A stretch of DNA of 7,249 nt. Source: Thermoleophilia bacterium (GTDB lineage Bacteria > Actinomycetota > Thermoleophilia > Gaiellales > F1-60-MAGs149). The notes under the pieces were generated by a model. That model had not been told where the DNA came from, did no database searches, and saw only the letters and a program-made list of their open reading frames with translations. The stretch is from assembly GCA_016462095.1 (NCBI GenBank), contig JAEMTW010000091.1, forward strand, positions 1 to 7,249, read 5' to 3'. The translations under genes and the position numbers were made by a program. This document shows positions 1 to 5,409 of the stretch, in pieces. Position 1 is the stretch's first letter. Every line of letters begins with the position of its first letter.

Positions 1-98
1 TGCGGGCTAGAGCCACGCGCATACGCTCGTCGCTGAGGGGTAGCGACACGCGGCGAGAGTAGTAGTGGCACGGTCTGTCTAGGCGTTCATAGCCGGCT

Positions 99-107
99 TG
101 CTATCGT
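99..107 (+). promoter_or_regulatory. Putative extended -10 promoter of tRNA-Ala
   Basis: TG at 99-100, one base, then TATCGT at 102-107 fit an extended -10 element (TGnTAnnnT). It sits 11 nt before the mature tRNA 5' end, which would give a leader of about 5-6 nt. No good -35 hexamer is seen 16-18 nt upstream. Assignment is inference from motif and spacing only. Confidence 0.35.
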
Positions 108-118
108 GCGCTGCTGAC

Positions 119-191
119 GGGGCCATAGCTCAGCTGGGAGAGCGTCTGGCTGGCAGCCAGAAGGTCAGGGGTTCGATCCCCCTTGGCTCCA
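119..191 (+). tRNA. tRNA-Ala (anticodon GGC)
   Basis: The 73-nt sequence folds into a complete cloverleaf. The acceptor stem GGGGCCA (119-125) pairs with TGGCTCC (184-190) with one G-U pair, and the discriminator base is A191. The D stem GCTC (128-131) pairs with GAGC (140-143). The anticodon stem TCTGG (145-149) pairs with CCAGA (157-161) around the loop CTGGCAG, which places the anticodon GGC at 152-154. The T stem AGGGG/CCCCT (167-171/179-183) encloses TTCGATC. GGC decodes GCC, and also GCU by wobble, both alanine. The 3' CCA is not encoded (A191 is followed by TCG), so it must be added by the CCA-adding enzyme. It is convergent with the peroxidase gene and followed after 5 nt by a repeat array. 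Confidence 0.96.
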
Positions 192-196
192 TCGTC

Positions 197-235
197 GATC
201 AACTTCCTATTGGGGTCAGACCCTTTTAGGAAGTT
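197..235 (-). repeat. Palindromic repeat, copy A (inverted orientation)
   Basis: First of three identical copies of a 35-bp core (201-235), plus a shared GATC at its outer end (197-200). The core has 9-bp inverted ends AACTTCCTA and TAGGAAGTT, a 3x3 mismatch loop (TTG against TTT), and a near-perfect centre GGGTCAGACCC. A single strand can therefore fold into one hairpin. This copy is the exact reverse complement of copies B and C. It starts 6 nt after the tRNA 3' end. No transposase is nearby. It resembles REP or other interspersed bacterial palindromes, but the family is not identified here. Confidence 0.9.
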
Positions 236-241
236 GGCTCA

Positions 242-267
242 CCTCCCCGAGCAATCGAGCGACCTCT
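242..267 (+). repeat. Spacer repeat 1 between copies A and B
   Basis: This 26-bp spacer begins CCTCCCCGAG and ends CCTCT. It matches the spacer at 308-333 at 24 of 26 positions (C/T at 252/318 and A/G at 262/328). Unlike the palindrome copies, the two spacers have the same orientation. This implies that the repeat-plus-spacer unit was duplicated in tandem (66-67 bp period) and that the palindrome alone was flipped. Confidence 0.8.
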
Positions 268-306
268 AACTTCCTAAAAGGGTCTGACCCCAATAGGAAG
301 TTGATC
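268..306 (+). repeat. Palindromic repeat, copy B
   Basis: Identical in sequence to copy C and the exact reverse complement of copy A across 39 bp, including the trailing GATC (303-306). The 9-bp terminal arms are at 268-276 and 294-302. With copy A it forms a perfect 39-bp inverted repeat around a 32-nt loop (236-267). It could extrude as a cruciform in DNA or form a long RNA hairpin if transcribed. Confidence 0.9.
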
Positions 307-307
307 G

Positions 308-333
308 CCTCCCCGAGTAATCGAGCGGCCTCT
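308..333 (+). repeat. Spacer repeat 2 between copies B and C
   Basis: Second copy of the 26-bp spacer, differing from 242-267 at two positions only. It lies directly between the GATC of copy B (plus one base) and the first base of copy C. Together with copy B it makes a 66-bp tandem unit. The start of copy C is exactly 66 bp after the start of copy B. Confidence 0.8.
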
Positions 334-372
334 AACTTCCTAAAAGGGTCTGACCCCAATAGGAAGTTGATC
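334..372 (+). repeat. Palindromic repeat, copy C, reaching into the efeB stop codon
   Basis: Third perfect copy (core 334-368, GATC 369-372). Its last two bases, 371-372, are also the last two bases of the TGA stop of the - strand peroxidase gene. The repeat therefore forms the 3' boundary of that gene and supplies most of its stop codon. In the peroxidase transcript this copy could fold into a 3' hairpin immediately after the stop, which might protect the mRNA end. No U-tract typical of an intrinsic terminator follows. Confidence 0.88.
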
Positions 373-1792
373 ACCGAGCCTTCTTGCGCTTGAGCTTGGC
401 TTTGGTCGCTTTGGGTCGAGGCACCTGCCTTGGCGCTTCAGGCGTTGCACCTGGAGCTCGTGGTGCGGAGGGCGCTGCTGGTTTCGCAGGAGCGGCAGGA
501 GCGCCGGGGACCGTCGGGGTCCGCAGATCAGCGGCCGGGTTCGGGGTCGTGGTGCGTGGCGGTGCTGCACCCAGCAGTGTCTCGCCGATGTATCCCGCTG
601 CGGTCGTACCGGGCGGGATCACAAAGATCGCCGAGGCCGTGTGCGTGATGTACTCGTTGAGGGCGTCGCTTGCCGCCAGGCGCGTCTGGAGTGGGATGAA
701 CTGCCTGCGAGCATCGCGCTGGAAGGAGATAAACACCAAGCCAGCGTTGTACTCGCCGGTTGTGTCGAGGCCGTCGTGGAACGAGAAGCCACGACGGAAG
801 ACTCGCTCATCCTCGCTGTCCTGCCCCGTTCGCGGGTTAGCCAGTCGGATATGGGCTGTGACGGGCATCAGTTCGCTGCGCACAGGATCGTTCTCGCGCG
901 TGCCACCAAAAGGCGCTCCGGTTGCCCGACGGCGCCCGAAGACATCCTCCTGTTCGGACAGCACGCTCTCGTCCCACTCGCGGAGCTTTGCAAACACGCG
1001 GCGGTAGACCAGATACGTGCCGCCTGCGAGCCAGGCTGCCCCGTCGCTCGGATCGACCCAGACGTTGCGCGCCATGCGGGTGGGATCGTTGGGGTTGAGG
1101 TTGGCAGTGCCATCCTTGAAGCCCATCAGGTTACGACCGGCCCCGTCTGCTGGATTGGTGGGGAGTTCATTGAAGCCCGATTGTGTCCAGCGCAGCGTGG
1201 CGCGACCGGTGGCCAGACGTGCCAGCGTGCGCAGTGCATGCTCGGCTACGAGCCGGGTCTCGGCGCAGCACTGCAGGCAGAGGTCGCCATCAGAGGCCGT
1301 CGGGTCGAGGGCATCGCCCGTGAAGGCTGGGAGGTCGACGAGCGCTTCCGGACGCAGACCCGTCAACCCAAACCGGCTGTCAAAGAGCGACGGTCCGAAG
1401 CCAATGGTGATGGTCAAGCGGTCGGCGCTCTGGCTGAGTGCCTCACCGGTGTCGGCGGGAGCCACATCCGGCGCGCCCGCATCTGGCATTGGCAGTCCCT
1501 TCGTCAGGAGTCCAATTGCTTCGTGCCACGTCTGCAGTAGCGCAATCAGCTGCTCGCGGGTGGTGCCGGGGACGAGGTCAAAACCAGCCAGTTGGAGGTG
1601 CTCTGGGGCGTTCGTGGTGATCCCCGCCTGATTTGTGCCGTACGGCGTAATGCTGGCGTGTGGGTCGCAGTTCGAGTTGGCGGAGCCTCGTGCTGTATCG
1701 ATGAGTCCCGTGGGCTGTGCGAGCAGCGCTGCTGCGCCGGTGGAGGCCGCGACGGCGAGGATGCCGCGGCGGGTGAGCGAAGGTGTCTTCAT
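371..1792 (-). CDS. efeB: Tat-exported DyP-type heme peroxidase, EfeB-like, with charged C-terminal tail
   Basis: This is a 473-aa dye-decolorizing peroxidase. The family uses heme and H2O2 to oxidise bulky substrates; EfeB members act outside the membrane and are linked to ferrous or heme iron uptake. Residues 1-30 look like a Tat signal (TRRGIL at 7-12, then a hydrophobic stretch). The DyP core runs from about 50 to 408. It has YGTNQAGI near the start (EfeB usually has His where Asn is here), the catalytic GFKDG at 224-228 (Asp227), the likely proximal heme ligand His314 in TAHIRLANPR, and a distal Arg in FRRGF (333 or 334). Residues 411-473 form a Pro/Ala-rich tail ending in KATKAKLKRKKAR, absent from ordinary EfeB. 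The start was chosen at 1792 for its AGGAG ribosome site and because the Tat signal begins there; an upstream in-frame start at 1825 would add 11 residues. No EfeU or EfeO gene is adjacent, so an iron role is inference. Confidence 0.9.
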   Translation of the reverse strand: MKTPSLTRRGILAVAASTGAAALLAQPTGLIDTARGSANSNCDPHASITPYGTNQAGITTNAPEHLQLAGFDLVPGTTREQLIALLQTWHEAIGLLTKGLPMPDAGAPDVAPADTGEALSQSADRLTITIGFGPSLFDSRFGLTGLRPEALVDLPAFTGDALDPTASDGDLCLQCCAETRLVAEHALRTLARLATGRATLRWTQSGFNELPTNPADGAGRNLMGFKDGTANLNPNDPTRMARNVWVDPSDGAAWLAGGTYLVYRRVFAKLREWDESVLSEQEDVFGRRRATGAPFGGTRENDPVRSELMPVTAHIRLANPRTGQDSEDERVFRRGFSFHDGLDTTGEYNAGLVFISFQRDARRQFIPLQTRLAASDALNEYITHTASAIFVIPPGTTAAGYIGETLLGAAPPRTTTPNPAADLRTPTVPGAPAAPAKPAAPSAPRAPGATPEAPRQVPRPKATKAKLKRKKAR

Positions 1793-1797
1793 GGTGG

Positions 1798-1802
1798 CTC
1801 CT
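1798..1802 (-). promoter_or_regulatory. Ribosome binding site deciding the peroxidase start
   Basis: On the - strand AGGAG is followed by 5 nt (CCACC) and ATG at 1792-1790. This favours the shorter start, which puts the twin-arginine motif at residues 8-9, over the upstream in-frame start at 1825. Confidence 0.7.
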
Positions 1803-1891
1803 GGGTCAGATTGTTTGTCGAGCACGATGTCGGCAACAAAATCGCTCTGCTGCCGCGTGATGGGTCGTTGGTGTTGACCCGGAGTGTGCTG

Positions 1892-1929
1892 AAATCTGAC
1901 GCGCGTTACCTGAGAGTTTTCTCAGATTT
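1892..1929. promoter_or_regulatory. Inverted repeats between the ABC operon and the peroxidase gene
   Basis: An 8-bp perfect inverted repeat, AAATCTGA (1892-1899) and TCAGATTT (1922-1929), encloses a palindrome ACGCGCGT (1899-1906). It overlaps a 6-bp hairpin, CTGAGA (1910-1915) with TCTCAG (1920-1925) and a 4-nt loop. The two pairings share bases 1922-1925, so they exclude each other. The site lies 9 bp past the permease 2 stop and about 100 bp upstream of the peroxidase start. It may be an operator for the peroxidase or a 3' structure for the ABC transcript. No T-run follows on the - strand, so a standard terminator is not supported. Confidence 0.4.
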
Positions 1930-1938
1930 GGAGGGGCT

Positions 1939-2652
1939 TTAGGGCAGGTCCATGCGCCCGAGTCGCCAACCGGCCAGCACGACGGCCAGTACGGTGGCGA
2001 CCACCAAGGCGATCACGCCGGTGGTTGCGGCGAGAGTGGGTACGAGGTCCGGTGTCAATCCGTAGATCCCACTGTCGGTGATTGCGCGCCCCCATGCAGT
2101 CATGCTGAATCGCTCGGCCGAGGGAGCGATCGTGGCGATCGCGCCCTCCCAGACGAGGATGTAGAGAATGCCCGCCACCAGTGCGCGTCGCAAGAGCAGC
2201 CCGACCGTTACAAAGACAGCGACATAGACCGTTGCTACGAGCAGCGTGCCGGCGAGGCCACGCAGGATGTTGTCGGTGCCAACGCCGAGATGGTTGCCAA
2301 GAATGACGATCGCGATCAGCGCAGGAGACAGCAAGATCGCTGTGCAGATGGCTGCAGCCAGCGTCTTCTCTGCAGCAATCCGCAGTCGCGAGATGCGGGC
2401 GGTGGCGAGGTAGACGATCGTGCCCGATTCGCGCTCGTCACCGATCGCCGTGACGGCCAAGACAAGTGCCACGAGCGGCGCCACGGTCGTCACGAGCAGG
2501 CGTCCGACGATGATCGCCTGAATGTCCGGAACGACATCGCCGCGAACAATAGCCAGTCCCACGAAGAAGAGGACTGAGGACACCGGTAGGAGCAACGCCA
2601 GCGAGCGGCGACGCAGCAGCAGCGCGCGAACGGTGAGACGCGTGACGGTCAT
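1939..2652 (-). CDS. ABC-2 type transporter permease 2
   Basis: A 237-aa hydrophobic membrane protein, last gene of the four-gene ABC operon. Six likely membrane segments lie near residues 15-36, 50-70, 97-118, 132-153, 157-176 and 207-227. After segment 2 comes GDERESGTIVYLATARISR (71-89), the cytoplasmic coupling stretch typical of ABC-2 permeases (DERE-GT, then ISR). It is short for the family and consists of little beyond the membrane core. Its start overlaps the stop of ATPase 2 by 4 nt (ATGA), with a purine-rich GAGGGA upstream, so translation is probably coupled to that gene and ATPase 2 is its likely partner. An exported substrate cannot be assigned. Only 146 nt separate it from the downstream peroxidase gene. 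Confidence 0.85.
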   Translation of the reverse strand: MTVTRLTVRALLLRRRSLALLLPVSSVLFFVGLAIVRGDVVPDIQAIIVGRLLVTTVAPLVALVLAVTAIGDERESGTIVYLATARISRLRIAAEKTLAAAICTAILLSPALIAIVILGNHLGVGTDNILRGLAGTLLVATVYVAVFVTVGLLLRRALVAGILYILVWEGAIATIAPSAERFSMTAWGRAITDSGIYGLTPDLVPTLAATTGVIALVVATVLAVVLAGWRLGRMDLP

Positions 2653-3581
2653 CGACGCGTCCCTCGAGCTCGCTCGGTCAGGTAGCCATAGACACTCTCC
2701 AAGTTTTCGTCGGTTGGTTCGACGGAACGCAATTGGGCGTTCGTCGCGACGGCCAACTCGGGGAGTGTCCTGGCAAGCGATGTCGCGTCGCGCGTCTCAA
2801 TCAAGACGCCGTCGTCGGTGACCTCGACGCTCACGACCCCAGGCAATCCGGCCAGACCAGCGGCCATGGCACGGGCATTCGTGGTGACGACTTGGATGCG
2901 CCGTGGGCGCTCGTCCATCAACTCGCGAAGACCCTGCGGCGATCCCTCAGCGACGAGGCGGCCATTGACGAGCACGAGCACGCGATCGGCGACACGCTCA
3001 ACCTCGCTCAACACGTGGCTCGAAAACAGCGTCGCGATACCCTGGTTGCCGAGGTCGCGCAGCAAGGCGATGGTGGTCTCGCGTTGCTGGGGGTCGAGTC
3101 CGTTGAGGGGCTCGTCGAGAATCAAGACCTGCGGATCGTGCACGAGCGCCTGTGCGATCTTGACGCGCTGCCGCATGCCCTGCGAGAAGCCCTTGACGTC
3201 GCGGTCGGCTACGTCGAGCAGGTCGACGGTCTTCAGGGCGCGCCGGGCGGCCTCTTGCGGGGCTGAGACACCGCGCAGGCGCGCGCAGGAGACGACCAGT
3301 CCGAGCGCCGTTAGGCCCGGCCACAGCCCATCACCATCGGGCACCAGCCCAATCGCTGCGCGCGCCGTGCCACTGCGACGCGGATCGAGTCCAAGGACAC
3401 GAATCGATCCCTCGTCGGGTCCCGCAAGGCCCGTCGCCAGACGAATCGCCGTCGACTTGCCGGCACCGTTATGGCCGAGCAGGCCGGTCACTCCCGGCTC
3501 GATGGCGAAGGAGACATCGCCGACGGCGACGGTGTCGCGGAACCACTTCGAGACGCGATCAAACTCGAGCAGCGGCGTCAT
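2649..3581 (-). CDS. ABC transporter ATP-binding protein 2
   Basis: A 310-aa nucleotide-binding subunit of the NatA/DrrA-like type that powers ABC-2 exporters. Visible motifs are Walker A GHNGAGKST (36-44), signature FSQGMRQRV (132-140), Walker B with catalytic Glu in LILDEPLNGLDP (153-164, Glu157), and switch His189 in SSHV. The usual Q-loop Gln is Asp82 (LVPDGDGL). Residues 225-310 form a C-terminal regulatory-type domain common in this subfamily. It overlaps permease 1 upstream and permease 2 downstream by 4 nt each, with GGAG 6 nt before its ATG. Only about half of its sequence resembles ATPase 1 closely, so the two are paralogues and not a recent duplication. Confidence 0.92.
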   Translation of the reverse strand: MTPLLEFDRVSKWFRDTVAVGDVSFAIEPGVTGLLGHNGAGKSTAIRLATGLAGPDEGSIRVLGLDPRRSGTARAAIGLVPDGDGLWPGLTALGLVVSCARLRGVSAPQEAARRALKTVDLLDVADRDVKGFSQGMRQRVKIAQALVHDPQVLILDEPLNGLDPQQRETTIALLRDLGNQGIATLFSSHVLSEVERVADRVLVLVNGRLVAEGSPQGLRELMDERPRRIQVVTTNARAMAAGLAGLPGVVSVEVTDDGVLIETRDATSLARTLPELAVATNAQLRSVEPTDENLESVYGYLTERARGTRR

Positions 3582-4477
3582 GCGTCGCTCCGGCGATAGC
3601 GCAACGCGAGGATACCGACACAGACGACGATCAAGATCGCATTGATCAGGATCAGCAACCCGACGTCTGGGGTATTCACCTGCTGGAGCGGCCCGTTCTT
3701 GATGAAGCTCGGCTCACCGCCAATCATTTTCTGGGCCAGCCAGATCGGGAGGCCTTGGAGGTTGATGAGGCGCGAGTTGGGTCCGAGATTTGCCACCTCG
3801 CGCAAGGCGCCGCTGACCAACCCCGAGATGATCAGCAGCAGAATGAAGCCCACGCTCGCGAACGCACGACGGCTTGTCAACGACGCGATTGCAAGGCCGA
3901 GCAGCGTGTAGACGAGTGCGATCAACAGCCCACCGCCGAGGATTGCGGGAATCTCTCGCAGGTGGTCTTGGACGTAGCCCAGTGGGTGCGTCGCGAAGAA
4001 GACGTTGCCGACGTAGAGAAAGGCAAGCGGGAGCGTCGTGACAGCTAAGAGCGGTATCAGAGACGCGAAGACTTTGCCCAGCACGTACTCCCGCGGGCTC
4101 AGCGCCGTTGACAGGTAGAGGTCCAGCACGCGGCTGCGGCGATCGGGGCAGATCGTCTCGGGGATCACGATCGCTGCGTAGGCGAGGATGGCAAACCCGA
4201 TCAGCTGGTAGTACGGCCCGTAGGGAACGAGATCGCCGGGCAGCTGCTGCGTAATCGTCGAGCCGAGCAGAGCCTTGACGCCGAGCGCGGTGATTGCGGG
4301 TCCGAGCGCGATCAAGGCGAGCCCGACCGGCACGATCTTCGCGGTCCATGGGCGGCGTGCGCCGAGCGCTCGCAGGGCGCTCCAGCGAGCCATCGAGACG
4401 ATCGCGCGGCGGCTACTACCGGACACCTCGCCGTCGTACGGTCGGTAACGAACATCGTGGATCTTGGCCTCGCTCAT
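3578..4477 (-). CDS. ABC-2 type transporter permease 1
   Basis: A 299-aa membrane protein. The cytoplasmic N-terminus (1-46) carries YRPYDGE (11-17), a motif I associate with actinobacterial ABC-2 permeases. Likely membrane segments are at about 47-70, 91-109, 137-161, 177-198, 204-224 and 271-292. Between segments 2 and 3 lies the coupling region CPDRRSRVLDLYLSTALSPR (110-129), comparable to the family pattern D/E-R-x-x-G/x-L-D-L-x-L-S-T. A 40-50 residue external loop lies before the last segment. The ATG overlaps the ATPase 1 stop (ATGA), with GAGG 7 nt upstream, so it is probably coupled to ATPase 1. It is clearly different from permease 2 in length and sequence, so the operon encodes a heteromeric transporter or two transporters. 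Confidence 0.88.
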   Translation of the reverse strand: MSEAKIHDVRYRPYDGEVSGSSRRAIVSMARWSALRALGARRPWTAKIVPVGLALIALGPAITALGVKALLGSTITQQLPGDLVPYGPYYQLIGFAILAYAAIVIPETICPDRRSRVLDLYLSTALSPREYVLGKVFASLIPLLAVTTLPLAFLYVGNVFFATHPLGYVQDHLREIPAILGGGLLIALVYTLLGLAIASLTSRRAFASVGFILLLIISGLVSGALREVANLGPNSRLINLQGLPIWLAQKMIGGEPSFIKNGPLQQVNTPDVGLLILINAILIVVCVGILALRYRRSDA

Positions 4478-5388
4478 CCGATCGCCTCGAGTAGCTCGTC
4501 TTCGATCGACGGACCATCGCGGTGGAGACGGCGCAGTCCCACGCCGGTGCTGGCTGCCGTGTCGCGAAGAACGTCGCGGTCGCGCTCAGAACGAATCACG
4601 ACGCGTGTCGTGGTGGTGTCGATCACGGTGCAGTCGAGGCCAGCGGCCGTCATCGCGGCTACGAACGGTGCAGAATTTGAGACGGTTTCGGCGCGCAAGA
4701 CGTCGGCTTCGTCGGCCTCCGTCGCGAGTGGACGGGCCAGTGTCACGGCCCCGTCGCGCATTACTACGACGGCATCGCAGGTGCGGCGAATGTCGTCGAG
4801 GATGTGCGACGAAATCAGCACGCGAACGTTGAGGTCGCGCGACACGCGGCGGATGACGTCGAGCATCTCGGCACGTTGCGCGGGGTCGAGGCCATTGGTC
4901 GGCTCATCGAGAATAATCAGCTCGGGTGCGTGGACGAGTGCTTGTGCCAGCTTGACGCGCTGGCGCATGCCCAGCGAAAAACCACCGATCACGCGCGAGC
5001 GCTCCTCCTCAAGGCCGACCGCAAACAGCACCTCCGATGCTCGCCTGATCGCGTCGGCGCGCGAGAGTCCACGCAGCTCTGCGAGATGTCGGCAGAGATC
5101 GGCGGCCGTCAGCTCGGGGGGCAAGCACTCATGTTCGGGGGCATAGCCAATGCGCCGCCGCACCTGTTCGCCGTCGCGGCGAGCATTGTGCCCGAGGACG
5201 TCGATCTCGCCGGCGTCCAAGCGCACGAGCCCAAGGATCGCCTTCATCAGCGTCGACTTGCCAGCACCGTTCTGGCCAAGCAGTCCGGTGGCGGGCGCGT
5301 CGATGGTCAGCGTCACGTTGTCGAGCGCTTGGATGCTGCCATACCGACGACTCGCGCCTCGCACTTCGATCGCTGTCGGTTGCTCCAC
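4474..5388 (-). CDS. ABC transporter ATP-binding protein 1
   Basis: A 304-aa ATPase and first gene of the four-gene ABC operon. Motifs are Walker A GQNGAGKST (38-46), signature FSLGMRQRV (137-145), Walker B LIILDEPTNGLDP (157-169, catalytic Glu162) and switch His195 in SSHIL. The Q-loop position holds Glu85 (GYAPEHE). Residues 220-304 form a C-terminal extension, as in other exporter ATPases of this type. The start must be the GTG at 5388-5386, because an in-frame TAG lies only two codons upstream (5394-5392) and no other start precedes Walker A closely. No Shine-Dalgarno sequence precedes it, while a TACCCT -10-like hexamer ends 6 nt before the GTG, so the transcript may be leaderless. It diverges from the kinase gene across 21 bp. 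Confidence 0.92.
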   Translation of the reverse strand: MEQPTAIEVRGASRRYGSIQALDNVTLTIDAPATGLLGQNGAGKSTLMKAILGLVRLDAGEIDVLGHNARRDGEQVRRRIGYAPEHECLPPELTAADLCRHLAELRGLSRADAIRRASEVLFAVGLEEERSRVIGGFSLGMRQRVKLAQALVHAPELIILDEPTNGLDPAQRAEMLDVIRRVSRDLNVRVLISSHILDDIRRTCDAVVVMRDGAVTLARPLATEADEADVLRAETVSNSAPFVAAMTAAGLDCTVIDTTTTRVVIRSERDRDVLRDTAASTGVGLRRLHRDGPSIEDELLEAIG

Positions 5389-5393
5389 GGGCT

Positions 5394-5402
5394 AAGGGTA
5401 GG
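5394..5402 (+). promoter_or_regulatory. Ribosome binding site of the kinase gene
   Basis: AAGGGTAGG lies 7 nt before GTG 5410. It supports this start over the far longer open frame that begins at 4804 inside the opposite-strand ATPase, and over the next GTG at 5425. Confidence 0.5.
5395..5400 (-). promoter_or_regulatory. Possible leaderless -10 element for the ABC operon
   Basis: On the - strand TACCCT is followed by TAGCCC and then the GTG start. That is the spacing expected if transcription begins at the start codon. The 17-nt upstream hexamer (TGCGCA) is a poor -35. The absence of a ribosome site before the GTG supports a leaderless transcript, which is common in actinobacteria. The same bases read as AGGGTA on the + strand and form part of the kinase ribosome site. 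Confidence 0.35.
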
Positions 5403-5409
5403 TGCAATC

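Noticed and set aside
29..47. Hairpin GTCGCT/AGCGAC with a 7-nt loop, as a terminator of an upstream gene
   Set aside because: The stem is only 6 bp and no T-run follows on either strand. No upstream gene end can be recognised in 1-118; short open stretches end at 36 and 62 but carry no family signal.
119..191. tRNA gene as attachment site of an integrated element
   Set aside because: No second copy of the tRNA 3' end is found in the window and no integrase gene is seen; the repeats alone do not show integration.
197..372. CRISPR array
   Set aside because: Repeats are palindromic with one inverted, the spacers are nearly identical to each other rather than unique, and there are no cas genes.
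371..420. Encapsulin cargo-loading peptide at the peroxidase C-terminus
   Set aside because: Some DyP enzymes carry such a tag, but this tail ends in Lys/Arg without the Gly-Ser-Leu-type pattern. The Tat signal points to export, and no encapsulin gene is present.
641..1540. 299-codon + strand open frame
   Set aside because: It lies entirely antisense to the peroxidase gene, whose motifs are unambiguous. High GC keeps the opposite frames open; no recognisable domain appears in it.
4804..5409. Long N-terminal extension of the kinase frame to 536 aa
   Set aside because: The extension is antisense to ATPase 1, including its Walker A region. The GTG at 5410 has a ribosome site and the resulting 334-aa protein fits the family.
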